Assembly (NCBI GenBank): GCA_023376005.1
Contig: CM042179.1
Span: forward strand, 14,181,972 to 14,245,971
DNA from: Doryteuthis pealeii
Taxonomy: Eukaryota; Mollusca; Cephalopoda; Myopsida; Loliginidae
Length of the DNA stretch: 64,000 nt
Direction of reading: 5' to 3'
Shown here: one piece after another, positions 41,837-52,741 of the stretch
Layout of the letters: every line of letters begins with the position of its first letter
Numbering within the stretch: position 1 is the stretch's first letter
The notes under the pieces: model-generated
Database searches by the model: none
Seen by the model: the letters and a program-made list of their open reading frames with translations, nothing else
What the model was told of the DNA's origin: nothing
Position numbers and translations under genes: made by a program

Positions 41837-42093
41837 AAATATGAACCTAACCTCAGCTACCTCATCATTTATGATAAAAAATATTAATGATCCAAATTTG
41901 ATAAATATTTTGACAAACACGATTGTAAAGTATTTGATACAAAATACAAGCACACACGCATATTCAATCACATATCAGTGCAACGTTGAAGAAAGTGCCC
42001 TCCACTTTCTTCAAAATATTTATCAAATTTGGATCATTAATATTTTTATCATAAATGATGAAGTGGCTGGGGTTATATTCATATTTTTATATA
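41837..42093. mobile_element. Fold-back element with about 75-bp arms
   Basis: The left arm (41837-41914) and right arm (42016-42092) pair over ATATGAA, CTCAGCTACCTCATCATTTA, TGATAAAAAATATTAATGAT and CCAAATTTGATAAATATTTT. A second small hairpin (GAAGAAAGTG/CACTTTCTTC) sits at the inner edge of the right arm. No coding capacity. Confidence 0.85.
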
Positions 42094-42291
42094 GCTAGCT
42101 GTATGTTCCCGAGTAAATAGTAAAAATAATTTTATATATAGTAGTACAAAATAAAAAACACCCTCCAGGTGATGTAAAAATAGATTTTTGAAACATATTG
42201 CCTGAGGGGTAGGAGTAAAAAAATTAAGTAAAAGTAAGTAAAATCATCAAATTCATTAAAGGATTAAAAAATTGAAATGTAAACTTTAAAT

Positions 42292-42720
42292 ATGTATTAA
42301 AATAAAACAAACTATATATAGGTATATAATACCAGTCATGCATTTATTAAAACTTGTTTTACAAAACAATGAGGACTGTCTAATGTTGCATGTTCAAATT
42401 TTGATGATTTGGGTATAGTGACGTAAGCAGTGACGTAATTTTTGTTATTGACAAAAACCAGAAGCGAATCTCCATTATTAATAGAGATAAAATAGATGTA
42501 TTAAAATAAAACAAATTATATATAGATATATAATACCAGTCATGTATTTATTAAAACTTGTTTTACAAAACAATGAGGACTGTCTAATGTTGCATGTTCA
42601 AATTTTGAGTGTATTTATTTTATGTTATGACGATTTTGGGTATAGTGACGTAAACAGTGACGTAATTTTTGTTACAGACATAAACCAGAAGCAAATCTCC
42701 ATTATTAATAGATGCAAAAG
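42292..42720. repeat. Direct tandem duplication of about 200 bp
   Basis: Copy A 42292-42493 and copy B 42496-42720 share ATGTATTAAAATAAAACAAA, AATACCAGTCATG and TTATTAAAACTTGTTTTACA. They also share GAGGACTGTCTAATGTTGCA and a GTGACGTAA ... GTGACGTAATTT pair. Copy B has about 24 bp that copy A lacks. Similarity is well above 90 percent by eye. Confidence 0.92.
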
Positions 42721-42832
42721 TTAGAAGAACAAGAAACTGTTTAAAACTTTTTGGTGTGGTTATGTACATATTTCAGTATCAATAGAAACTTGAAAAAATA
42801 TACATGAAAATATTCCATCGGAAATTCCTTTT

Positions 42833-43092
42833 GTATTTACCACATGAGCAGGATATGACACAAGGTCGGTTTTTAAGCCGGGTTTAACAGGTTTGAATTC
42901 CAAGACCGGTTGCCATACCAGGATCGAAGAGCTCTGTCATGCGACTTACCCATAGCTGGAGGGAGAATAATTGAATTCACACTTTTCCCAAGTGTAATAG
43001 CACTATGTTAAATGCAAACAGCCTCGTCCAGGATTTGAAGTCTTGCTGACGTGTCCATTTCTTGCGACGATAGCCATTACGGGTGCCACGAA
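42833..43092 (-). mobile_element. SINE-1 copy
   Basis: The minus strand has CGTAATGGCTATCGTCG, GACTTCAAATCCTGGACG, ACACTTGGGAAAAGTG, CTCCCTCCAGCTATGGGTAA and CGACCTTGTGTCATATCCTG. About 20 bp near CTGAATTC are missing. The 3' end is CTCATGTGG then TAAATAC. Confidence 0.85.
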
Positions 43093-44070
43093 ACATTTTG
43101 TATATTATTTTTCCTCCAGAGTAATCTTGGGTGCCCCCGCTAGAATACATAAGTTATCAGTTAGATCTTTTGCAAACATTAGATCAACTGTTAAAAATAG
43201 TATAATTTATCCTGTTAAAAAGGGAACTTTTCAAAATAGATTGGCACTTGCCAATCCGGTTCCAAAATTAGATGTCTTTAGTTGTACTGTCAAAGAGCTA
43301 TGACACAGATTTATTTGCCTTATAGTAATTCAATTTGTCCAAGTAAATCGGCAAATTGTACGCGTATTGATTCTTTTTCTCTCTTAATCTTATCAATATT
43401 CATAGAAATCGTATCAGGGGTTGTTCTGCGAATCTCTGACTTTTAAATTGAAATGGAACTGATTCATTAAAATACAGTTAAACCCCTGCAATCACCCGCT
43501 ATCACGTGTGTGCATATGCACAGAACACAATTCTCTCACGACACTCTTTCGGAAAGATCAAAACTAACGTATAATTTATCTCTCTAAATTATATCCTTTA
43601 TCTTTTCTTATTCGATTTTTCTTTTTTAATACAAGTTTCTTTTTTTTTCCCTCCTTTTTGTGGGGTTATTTGTATGCTGTAATAGTTAAGGATCCAGGCT
43701 AGTTGACCATTTTCTAGTGAGTTCAAAAGTACATAAGTATTTATTTCTATTATATTTCTGACTTTGTACCAAGATAAGCTTAATGAATAAATATCTTCTT
43801 TACTTTTTAAATTCACATTTTCTTTTCTTTTCTTTTAACTTATCTTTCCCACTATTCTTTCCAGCTTGTTATTTACATTTCTTTATAAAATGCATTATAT
43901 TTTTATTCAACTTTACTCCCTACTTTTTAGGATTTTTTCTTAACATTACGAGTGATCTTATACAGAGAGTGTAATTTGGAACTCTTGAACACACGTATAC
44001 ATGCAAATACAAGGGCTCGCATATTCATGTATTTGACTAGGAGAAGTACACAGCGTTGAACGGATTGGTT
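43093..44070. other. Unassigned sequence, possible short coding-like stretch
   Basis: An open reading at 43043-43303 (plus) overlaps the SINE head and has a more protein-like C-terminal part (NRLALANPVPKLDVFSCTVK), but no domain is recognised. The rest is AT-rich with nothing identifiable. Confidence 0.3.
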
Positions 44071-44074
44071 GGTT

Positions 44075-44690
44075 GGATATTAAGGCATGTCAACCCTTGG
44101 GTTATTTTATGCCGAAGACATTTGTTTTATTCATTCTTGTTGAATATTTTTTTTTAAATTCAACTCATATTTTAAACATTTTTAAATTTGACATTTTGTT
44201 GATTTAACCCATTAACAGTTACTGACACTCTAGATCAGATTGGACCTGGGAGTAATGGCAATGAAGGGGTACCCTACACTCCCCAGATTTACAGAATTGA
44301 AACCTCTCCACTAGATGCAGTTTAACGTCATACTCTAGAAACAAAGACCCTAACCCACCGCTTTTTGATACATATGATAAAGGGTTGGGGTTTTGCCATA
44401 AAAGCAATATGATCAAAACAATGATATAGTTGCTAGGGCTTGACGTGACCAGCCGATGGATCGGAGGCGGCCTCCATAACCGTTGTCTTGCCTAAGAGCC
44501 AAAGAGGTGTGCTGTATGGCATGGACTGCTCAGCCACCAGGATTCCGTCCTTAAACATCATAGGTCACCACCCATGGCCAATAGGTGGCCACATTGGGAG
44601 GAGGGGTCTTATCCATCCGTAAAGAAGTAGTCGGCGTATTCTACAGCCCCAGTCGACAGTGCTTGTTCCGAGTAGATATAAGGATATCAC
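44075..44690 (-). mobile_element. SINE-4: about 600-bp non-autonomous element with LINE-type tail
   Basis: On the minus strand the 5' end has GTCGACTGGGGCTGTAGAAT and a CCACCTATTGGCCATGGGTG block. Next are GGTGGCTGAGCAGTCCATGC, GATCCATCGGCTGGTCACGT and CAAGCCCTAGCAAC. After GTGTAGGGTACCCCTTCATT and GGGTTAAATC comes the LINE-like tail (GCATAAAATAACCCAAGGGT, TGACATGCC). The closest match is 54425-55025. I find no long coding frame. Confidence 0.75.
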
Positions 44691-44917
44691 ACATAATGTT
44701 ATAGTAATAAATGTGTTCTATAATATATTTATTGTAAATTACTCCATTCATTTATATTTTACAGAAATATTTAAATCTTAAGTATTTCCGTTCGCTTTCG
44801 CTTGATATATCTTCCTTTTATTTTTATTTATTTATTTGTTCATTCATTTATTGGGCTGTTATGACTCCCTGGGCACCTCTCCCTTTTTTCTGTAGTAAGA
44901 AGATAGAAAAAGCCCTA

Positions 44918-44918
<1 letters not shown>

Positions 44919-44958
<40 letters not shown>
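44919..44958. repeat. (AAT)n microsatellite
   Basis: About 13 AAT triplets followed by a short GTT run. Confidence 0.95.
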
Positions 44959-44959
<1 letters not shown>

Positions 44960-45309
44960 TGTTGTTGTTGTTATTATCATTATTTATGCCTATGTGGGGA
45001 TCTCTTCTTTTTACTATCTTTTCCCATCAACCTTAAAACATATTATTTGTTTGTTATGCCTCTTTGGGCATCTGCCCATTTTATTAACTTCTTGCATTTT
45101 TGAGAAAAGAAAAGAAGAATATTTGCACAGAACATATACACTGTTAATATCTCCAATATACAGACCAAATTATGTTAAGTAATTAATCCGACAGTTCCCA
45201 AAGATGCCCTCTTAAACTTTTTTTCTTAACATTTCTTCTAAAATCGTCCAAATTAATCATATATATTTTTACATTGTTGCTATTTTTAATCTGATTAGGC
45301 CTTACTTCC

Positions 45310-45630
45310 AAACATATATTAATCCATTAGCAAAAAGGTCAATTCGTTTATAAACTTAGTTTTTGATATTTGTCTTGACAGTTTCCAGTATTTTTTATAT
45401 TTACCATAATTAGTAATTCTACTTATTATTTAGAAAGTTTCAAATAGATCACCTTTCATTATTATTTCTAGTAAATTATTTAATTCTAATTTCTCTAATC
45501 CTTCTCTGTAACTGTAGTCTTTTACTCTTTTTATTACTTTTGTCACTCTAATCTCAATATTACTCTCCAATTTTTATGTTTAGACACTGAATCGCAGACA
45601 TGAGTATCATATTCTATATGAAGTCGTTTT
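45310..45630 (-). pseudogene. CR1/Rex1-like LINE reverse-transcriptase C-terminus, broken
   Basis: The minus strand reads RLHIEYDTHVCDSVSKHKN and then, after a shift, RVTKVIKRVKDYSYREGLEK. It continues LELNNLLEIIMKGDLFETF, stop, IISRITNYGKYKKYW. This order (HxEYxxxVW; RxTKxI; YxxRLxxLxL; xGDLIExFKI) is characteristic of the end of CR1-group LINE proteins. A TAA in place of the FK codon and at least one frameshift show it is dead. Confidence 0.7.
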
Positions 45631-45639
45631 ATATATTTT

Positions 45640-45955
45640 AGTAAAGCAACATTAATGTACTACTTTTTTCGGTTTTGATTTGAAAAGAGCGAAAGGCAAT
45701 GGGGAGAATTTTAGTTGTGTGTGTAAGATCTGAAAACTGTCTATATTGAGGTATTACAAAATACCTTTAAATCAGCTCCAGTCGTCGATTCGACTCGGAA
45801 CCAATTTCATTTCCATCGTCGAAAAATAGGTATACATAATAGAAAACTTTGTGCTAAAATGTTCTGTTTTAACAATAATTTGGGTTACAATCCTAGGGAC
45901 TTAATATAATAATAGACATTCAATATAACCATCCACAAATCTAATTCATACTTTA
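45640..45955. other. Unassigned sequence
   Basis: No gene or repeat recognised. Confidence 0.3.
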
Positions 45956-45965
45956 TCCATAGTAA

Positions 45966-46112
45966 ATGATTACGAATACTGATTATCAAGCCTTATCTAA
46001 AAAAATTCATAGAAATAGTGTAGATAACAATAAAGATGAGGACAATAGTCTGAATAATCCAAATAATACTAATTATCAAGCCTCATCTCAAAAATTCAGA
46101 GAAATAGTACTT
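45966..46112 (+). mobile_element. Family E element end, tandem pair
   Basis: ATTATCAAGCC and a TCTAAAAAAATTCATAGAAA block occur twice, on either side of AAAGATGAGGACAATAGTCT. This is the same module as at 24330-24390 and 46535-46600. Confidence 0.6.
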
Positions 46113-46156
46113 AAAAAGTATAAACATATTTATTCAATAAATTCCATTTATGATAT

Positions 46157-46232
46157 CACCAGTTTAGCTCAGTCAGTAGAGCACCCGCCTGGGAATTGCA
46201 AGGTTTGATACCGGTCCCTGCCAACTAGAAAA
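46157..46232 (+). mobile_element. SINE-2 head only
   Basis: AGTTTAGCTCAGTCAGTAGA, CACCCGCCTGGGAATTGC and GTTTGATACCGGTCCCTGCC, then the similarity stops after CAACTAG. It most resembles a tRNA in its first 75 bases, but lacks an acceptor stem, so it is a truncated SINE. Confidence 0.7.
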
Positions 46233-46484
46233 TAATTGCACCAGTTGGACATGAGGCAACGGATATATGGGTTGAATAAATACAGTTCTAAGTGTGGGTT
46301 GAACGTTCAATCCTGGTCAAGGGTGATAACATAGAATACTTCTAAATATTCTATGTTATATAAGTGTTAATGTATGTTTAAACATATCTTAACACTTGTA
46401 CCTGGTCATGCTTCGGGTTTGGTTCAAAATTCCGTGAAGGTTACCGATTATGAATGAAGTCTCTCAAATTTGACGAAGGTTTGA

Positions 46485-46750
46485 TACGAACCTAAATAAG
46501 GCCGGAGAGCTCATCGGTCGAAACGTTTTGTATATAACAATAAAGATGGGGACAATAGTCCGAATAATCTTAATAATACAAACCATCGAGTCTCATTTCT
46601 CTTAATTTTTAGATGAGGTTTGATAATTTGTATTATTTGTATTATTACTGTCATCTTTATTGTTATATGTGCAGATAGCCATAAGGACGAGGACAATAGT
46701 CGGAATAATCCAAATAATCCAAACAATTAAGCCTCATCTAAAAAATTCAG
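46485..46750. mobile_element. Family E element with inverted ends
   Basis: Degraded hammerhead-like block (AAGGCCGG ... CGGTCGAAACGTT at 46500-46526). Then ACAATAAAGATGGGGACAAT and an inverted partner TCATCTTTATTGTTATAT at about 46652, ending with a third GACAATAGTCGGAATAATCC. It looks like a fold-back with an extra module. Confidence 0.55.
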
Positions 46751-46754
46751 AAGA

Positions 46755-47330
46755 ATCGCACCACATTCTTCACCATGTATTTACTTACCCTATTTCATCT
46801 TATACAAGACTTAGCTTTGTAAATATTAATAAAACATGGTTTTCATTTTCATATAAAATGAATGAACAAATTAAGAGCTAGTAACGTCGCATTATATCCA
46901 TTCTTTTATAGTTAATCCTCGGACAAAGATATTCAAACGAAACAACAATCACATAAATAAAAGCGAACACGAAGAATCGATCTCAATTCTCTTTGATTTC
47001 TATAATTTCATCTGTACTCTGTAAGTCACTTGTATCAATATTTTATGAATTTGTTTCATTAATGTTTCATAATACTTTGAAAAGAATGCTTTATGAAGCG
47101 TTTCACGAGAGAAGCGACCATTTTGCTTAATTTTTATATAATCATTGCTATTTATGTTATTTTATTCTCCATGATATGAACTAAGAGCAGCCATTATTGA
47201 AATCGACGCGGTTATTACGATTTTGCCATCTACAAAAAAACTCATGAATATTTTCTTCATGCATGTATTTATGCATATGCACGGTTAGTTTGTTACACGA
47301 TTGAATATATAAGATAAATCAATCAATAAG
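46755..47330. other. Unassigned AT-rich sequence
   Basis: No gene or element recognised. Confidence 0.3.
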
Positions 47331-47419
47331 GTTATCTCTCTATTTTTCTGTGTCTCTGTCTTTTTGTCTCTGTCATTCTCACACAAACACATATACATAC
47401 ATACATAAACACACATACT

Positions 47420-47693
<274 letters not shown>

Positions 47694-47699
47694 TTAAAG

Positions 47700-48310
47700 T
47701 TATCAGATATATATCTATTTCAGCCTCCTTGCTTTTCATATATTATTTGATATTTATCTTACATTCATATGGACGTTTCGGTTCTCTATTTTTGTCATTT
47801 TCCTCTCACGGAAATATTTGATATCATTCACATATATACACGAGGGTAATCACAAAGGTAAGGTTTTCAAAATATTTAAAAATCATAGAAGCGTTTATTG
47901 TTAATGATGTTTACGCCATTTTAAAGTTCCAACTTATATCTATTGTTCTACATAACCGAACTTTGGTTGATGCATCTTTATAGGCGCTGTGACAGTTTTT
48001 TTAATACTTATGCCATATCAATTCGCCATCATGTTGTTGAGGAAGCGTTGAACCTAGTCGTTGTTGCAAACTCCCTACACCACTTGCGGACGTTTCTGAC
48101 GTCCTTGCTCGACTCGCCATACAATCTTGTTAATTGGAAATTAATTTCAATCGGTTTGTGTTCGAAAACCGAATAATTATGCAAATTTCACTCTGTGGCG
48201 GAAGCGTTAGTCCGGAGCTCCATCAAAAACGACTGCCAAGACAAGACGAAGTGCGCATAGGGACAGATGCATGCACAACAAACACAAGTGTTGCAAATAG
48301 CCGCATGTAC
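47700..48310. other. Unassigned sequence with a GC-richer patch
   Basis: 48030-48290 is richer in C and G than its surroundings (CACTTGCGGACGTTTCTGAC; GGAAGCGTTAGTCCGGAGCT) and could be an old transposon or exon. I cannot assign it. Confidence 0.3.
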
Positions 48311-48317
<7 letters not shown>

Positions 48318-48360
<43 letters not shown>

Positions 48361-48494
48361 AATTGAAATCATGGACACACACATATGTATACATATATGC
48401 TACACAACAATCATCGAGCGATCCTCAGTTGAACAAGTCGGCCGTGAAATTGAAATAAATTGATAAAAACAGAAATATAGATATGAATCTACGT

Positions 48495-48560
<66 letters not shown>
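48318..48560. repeat. Two (TA)n arrays
   Basis: (TA)n at 48318-48358 and a slipped array at 48495-48560, with about 135 bp of unique sequence between. Confidence 0.95.
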
Positions 48561-48562
<2 letters not shown>

Positions 48563-48746
48563 CACATTTGGTTTCAATTTTTGTAATTACTTTTTATCGG
48601 ATTATTTCGATTTAAAAATTGACGACACGTGTTTAAGATTTCTTTATGACCATCTGCAAGTTAAAACCCGTCACACGTGTTGTCTATTTTAAAATCGAAA
48701 CTTTTTCTTTATGAAATATTTCCTTTTCTTTCGTTGGATCTACAGC

Positions 48747-48768
48747 AACACACACACACACACACACA

Positions 48769-48834
<66 letters not shown>
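48747..48834. repeat. (CA)n-(TA)n compound microsatellite
   Basis: CA repeats with one interruption, then TA repeats with one slip. Confidence 0.95.
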
Positions 48835-48836
<2 letters not shown>

Positions 48837-49253
48837 TGTATTTCAGTGATAGGATTCAACCAAAGTTGAGACTTATGTACATATAAAGATTTGCATATAT
48901 ATTTATACACATGCAGAGTATATAATACATCAAATACATGAAATTAGAGCATTTACAAGTAAAAAAATAAATAAATTTAAAAACTAAGACGTCAAAAACA
49001 GTAGCAACACGCACAAACCATAAAATTTATTAAAATTGTGAATGTACGCATACCCGTTAACTGGCGTATTTAACAAACGCGGAAGGAGGAATTTGAAAAA
49101 AATGAAAAAAAAAAAAACAAAAAAAAACAAAACAGTGAAACGGGAAGATCATACCAGTGAGACCGAGTATGTGGTCTTCGAATTAGTAAAGATCAGATTG
49201 ACGAGGGAAAAAATGCCGAAATAAATTTACATCTACACCAATATATCCATTTA

Positions 49254-49257
<4 letters not shown>

Positions 49258-49314
<57 letters not shown>

Positions 49315-49413
49315 AGTTAGCTATAATTAATCAATATCTTGATGAATTCAGTGGATTTAGCCCTGAAATCCTTATGGTGAAACTCAAGTAGGTTATTTCT
49401 GTACATACCATAG

Positions 49414-49466
<53 letters not shown>

Positions 49467-49484
49467 AGAGAGAGAGAGAGAGAG
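49258..49484. repeat. TA-GT and TA-GA microsatellites
   Basis: (TA)n 49258-49290 followed by (GT)n to 49314; (TA)n 49417-49463 followed by (GA)n to 49484. Confidence 0.95.
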
Positions 49485-49499
49485 TGCAAGGGTGTAATA

Positions 49500-50680
49500 G
49501 AGAGTGATAGAAACGTATACTGTCTTAATCAGTGTTATTCTCTTAAATTGTCCCACTAGTTGGTAGATTGTGTACAATTTTTATTTTGGTCGATTCATCT
49601 AAAGTAAGTGCTTTTACTTTGCCCATTTTCCCTAATACCACGTTCTATTTCATCAAACTTTTGATCGAAAAAACATTCCATCAATCAAAGTTTTTTCTTC
49701 TTCTTCTTTCTGTTTTTCTTTCCTTATTTCAGTTGATGCTACTAGTATTACTACTAGTTTTTATCACTTTAATTGTTTGTTGTTTTACTTTATAAAAGCA
49801 AACATGTCAATCATCTATTCAACAAGAACAAACAGATCGTTCGTCTTGGTACGTAAAAAGTCCGAAATGTCAGTAACATCAATTTAGAATGAGAAAGGCG
49901 TTGAGCAGAGATTTTTTTATTGTGGGTTGGTTGCGAGTTGGGCTAGCCGACATTTCTTTTTATAAAGATTAATATAATTTTTAGAATTTTCTTTCTATGG
50001 GTTACTTCTTTTTAATCTAATTATTTAATTTGGCGAGAGCTTTTAGAATATTTACAAATTCTAAAAGAACAACTGGTGAACATGTCCTAGAAATATATTT
50101 ATTTTTATTCAGTTTTTTTATTTTATTATGTGGTCAGAAGATACCTCATTATAAATTTCACTTTCACTCTCGTAAATAAACCACCGTGCAATTTTCTGTT
50201 CCCGTTAATCAATGCCAAAATGGATTCTATTTCAATGTTTGAAATTCATTTTAAAATATTTTTATTTTGATTACCTAGTCACTTCTTCTGTTTTTTTTTT
50301 TTTTTTTTTTTTTTGTTTTTTTGTTGTTTTTTTTTTCACTTGCACTTCCATATTTTTTGGTTGTTCTTTTTTTTTCCTGTACAATAGCGCGCAAGACATA
50401 ATATCATTAGATTACGTATAAAAGCATTACATTTAATGTGACAAATGCAGAATAGCCCACAAGGGATATTAGATTACATTAGACATATTAGGGGATCGAT
50501 GGCGTAAAAACGGACCAGACCAAAAATATCCTCGAGGATATAAACGACTAATCTCGTAAGATTTAAACCCACACCCTTTCCACTTGTTACACCCCCACTC
50601 TCACGGAAAGAACAGAATTTGGGCAAATGAACAGATTTCACACATTAATCCTAAAATGCAAATCTGAAAATGATAAGTAT
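49500..50680. other. Unassigned T-rich sequence
   Basis: Includes a poly-T stretch (50291-50335, interrupted by single G). No gene or repeat partner recognised. Confidence 0.35.
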
Positions 50681-50683
50681 GTA

Positions 50684-51290
50684 TTTACCAAACCCCTCCG
50701 CTACGAGCAGGATGCAACATTTGGTAAATTGTTAAGAGGGATTTGAATTCATAGTTTTTCTCTCCCTAGACCGGTTGCCATACTAAGGCTAAAAAGCCTA
50801 TGTTTTCCTACCCAGATCTCGGGATGGAATAGTTTGATTCATACCTTTTCCAAAGGTATTAACGCATTGACACAACACATTGACACAAACACATTGACAC
50901 AAACACATTGGGAGGTAGATGCAAAAAATCGAGCGGCCTGACGTTAAGCAAGGCACGGAGAGGGGTGAGGCAGAGAGGGGACTAGCCTCGACAGAAAAGA
51001 CAGCCAGAAAGAGAGAGAAAAGCCAGCAGCCCCAGAAAGCATCACAGTTTGTAGGCATTCAGTGCAACAAAGACTGTACCTCAAGAATTGGCCTACAGAG
51101 TCACTTGCGCAGATACAGATAAAATTTTAATTTTTTTAAAATCTTTTTTATTTTTATTTTGGACACTACGCCATCGTCCTTAGTGGACGGAAAGGATGCA
51201 ATACTAACGCTATATTAAATGCAAACAGCCTTGTCGATGATTTGAAATCGGGTCTCTATTTTCAATGACGATAAACATTACGCGACGAGC
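50684..51290 (-). mobile_element. SINE-1 copy split by a LINE insertion
   Basis: The SINE occupies 50684-50865 (3' two thirds) and 51201-51290 (5' head with the B-box region CGATTTCAAATCATCG). The break lies in the conserved core, within the TATTAGCGCTATG motif of other copies. The inserted DNA is the LINE 3' end at 50866-51200. Confidence 0.85.
50866..51200 (+). pseudogene. LINE 3' end, copy 2, nested in SINE-1
   Basis: The plus strand reads VKQGTERGEAERGLASTEKT, ARKREKSQQPQKASQFVGIQ and CNKDCTSRIGLQSHLRR. This is the same C-terminal tail as 11262-11645, here keeping the RIGL-x-SH end. It is followed by a 3' UTR ending in GTCCTTAGTGGACGGAAAGG. The 5' junction carries three 14-bp units (ATTGACACAAACAC). 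The strand is opposite to the host SINE. Flanks GTATTAACGC (50856-50865) and ATACTAACGC (51201-51210) are a likely target duplication. Confidence 0.85.
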
Positions 51291-51639
51291 GATTCCATAG
51301 AAATCATTAATAGATTGATTGAAATCAGATTTGTATTGGTGAAGATACAATATTTGATAATATGGAACAGCTGGTGTATTAAATACACAAAACAGAAAGC
51401 AACCTACTCTTATCTTCAAGGGATACAATAGAAGTAATTTTAATTAAAAAAAGAATGGATTGCTACAGATGTGAAGAATAATTAGTATGTAATCGGTCTG
51501 TCAGCTATTATAAAGGTAAATTATAATCAAATGTCATAGGACTCAGTGCCTTTTAGTAGACGGTAACCAATAACATCTGAGATGAAAGTGAGAATTAGCC
51601 ATAGTCTGATTCAAAATAAAGAAGGTAGATATTGCTTTG

Positions 51640-51657
51640 AATCTGTCTAAATATATA
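51640..51657. repeat. Target-site duplication, left
   Basis: AATCTGTCTAAATATATA, identical to 51952-51969 on the other side of the SINE-1 at 51660-51950. Confidence 0.88.
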
Positions 51658-51659
51658 TA

Positions 51660-51950
51660 TTTACTAACTCCTCCGCACGAGCAGGATACGACATAAAGTC
51701 AATTTCTTAAGCGGAGATCAATAGGTTTGAGTTCAGAGTTTTCCTTCTCCTAGACTGGTTACCTAGCCATGGTTAAAGAACCCAGTCTACCCTGCTTCAA
51801 TTAATTATAATAGCTGGAGGGAGAGTAAGATTCATACCTTTCCCAAGGGTATTAGCGCTAAGTGAAATGCAATTACCACGTCCAGGATTTGAACTCGGGG
51901 CGACGAGTCCATTTCCCATGACTTTAACCATTACACCACGCGCTTCCTAC
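51660..51950 (-). mobile_element. SINE-1 copy with intact target-site duplication
   Basis: Full-length minus-strand copy: GCGCGTGGTGTAATGGTTAA (A box), CCCCGAGTTCAAATCCTGG (B box), CCCTTGGGAAAGGTATGAAT, CTCCCTCCAGCTATTATAA, CTTTAACCATGGCTAGG and GACTTTATGTCGTATCCTGC. The 3' end is TCGTGCGGAGGAGTTAG then TAAATATATAT. AATCTGTCTAAATATATA flanks both sides (51640-51657, 51952-51969), so this is the best-preserved and probably youngest copy. Confidence 0.93.
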
Positions 51951-51951
51951 A

Positions 51952-51969
51952 AATCTGTCTAAATATATA
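51952..51969. repeat. Target-site duplication, right
   Basis: AATCTGTCTAAATATATA, the partner of 51640-51657. The duplicated site itself ends in TATATA, so the SINE tail and the target share a TA-rich junction. Confidence 0.88.
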
Positions 51970-52169
51970 TAATATTATTATAACGTTAAAACCGTCACAG
52001 GACACCTGCGATGTTAGAGTAAATCATTCAACTATGCGATATAGACCGAAACTAATACTCTAACGGACAACATATTTATAGGGAAAATTACCAACGTGGA
52101 AGACCAAAATAAATTCGCATTGAACAAATCCCAACGTATTCCTATGTATAAAGGACAAAACCCGAAGCC

Positions 52170-52335
52170 ATTTGTTAGCTGAGGGTGACGCAGGAAGTGT
52201 GGACAAACAACAACGTTGGATCTGATCAATTTCGACCGGGTCACTTTAGCGCGGGAATATGGTGTTGAAACCCCCGAAACCCCCAATGAACTAAAGAACA
52301 TCACTGATGATGCATCCAACCGCATCTTAGAGATG
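52170..52335 (+). repeat. Dispersed repeat shared with 61595-61685
   Basis: GGAATATGGTGTTGAAACCC, CCGAAACCCCC, ATGAACTAAAGAACATCACT and GATGATGCATCCA correspond to ATGTTGGAAAACCCGAAACT, CCCAGTGACCCATTCATACT and ACATCACTGACATCTACCA at 61 kb. On the minus strand one frame reads MRLDASSVMFFSSLGVSGVS. Unknown family. Confidence 0.5.
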
Positions 52336-52403
52336 TATTTTGTAAAATCATAATATAATATTATGATATTAATATGTATAACATATAATATGTGTAACAT
52401 GGA

Positions 52404-52553
52404 CACGCTAACGAAGGCCGCCCACTAAGGACCTACATTGACCAACTATGTGAGGATGCTGGTTGCTGCGCGGAAGACCTCCATGGGGCAATGAATGATA
52501 GAGAAGGTTGGCAGGAGATTGTTATGGAAATCCGTGCTACTTTCGCGACATGA
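52404..52553 (+). pseudogene. RTE-like LINE protein C-terminus, 49 codons to stop
   Basis: The plus strand reads HANEGRPLRTYIDQLCEDAG, CCAEDLHGAMNDREGWQEIV and MEIRATFAT, then TGA. The signature GRPxxTYxDQLxxDxG, D/ELxxAMxDRxxWxxxVxxIRA is the conserved extreme C-terminus of many RTE-type and related LINE proteins. The stop is followed by a short TGATGATGG-rich tail, typical of RTE 3' ends. The copy is strongly 5' truncated. It is intact over this stretch, so it may be fairly young. Confidence 0.75.
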
Positions 52554-52741
52554 TGGTGATGATGAATATGTATAATATAATATACTAAAACTTATAGTCG
52601 ATTAAAGAGGATTTCATTTGTTTCAAGATAATATCGGCGATGAATCCACATATATTTAAAGCAAGTTTTGATAGAAAAATGCTGAAAAAGATATGAATAC
52701 TCTGTGCGTATTATATAATAAAATTGAGTTTTTGTTATTCA

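Noticed and set aside
41552..41887. A 111-codon gene
   Set aside because: Its plausible part coincides with a dispersed repeat also found at 2738-2875, and its end runs into the arm of a fold-back, so it is not treated as a gene.
46157..46232. A tRNA gene (head with TAGCTCAGTCAGTAGAGC and GTTTGATACC)
   Set aside because: No acceptor stem or TTTT terminator follows, and the same head begins SINE-2 copies elsewhere. It is a truncated SINE head.
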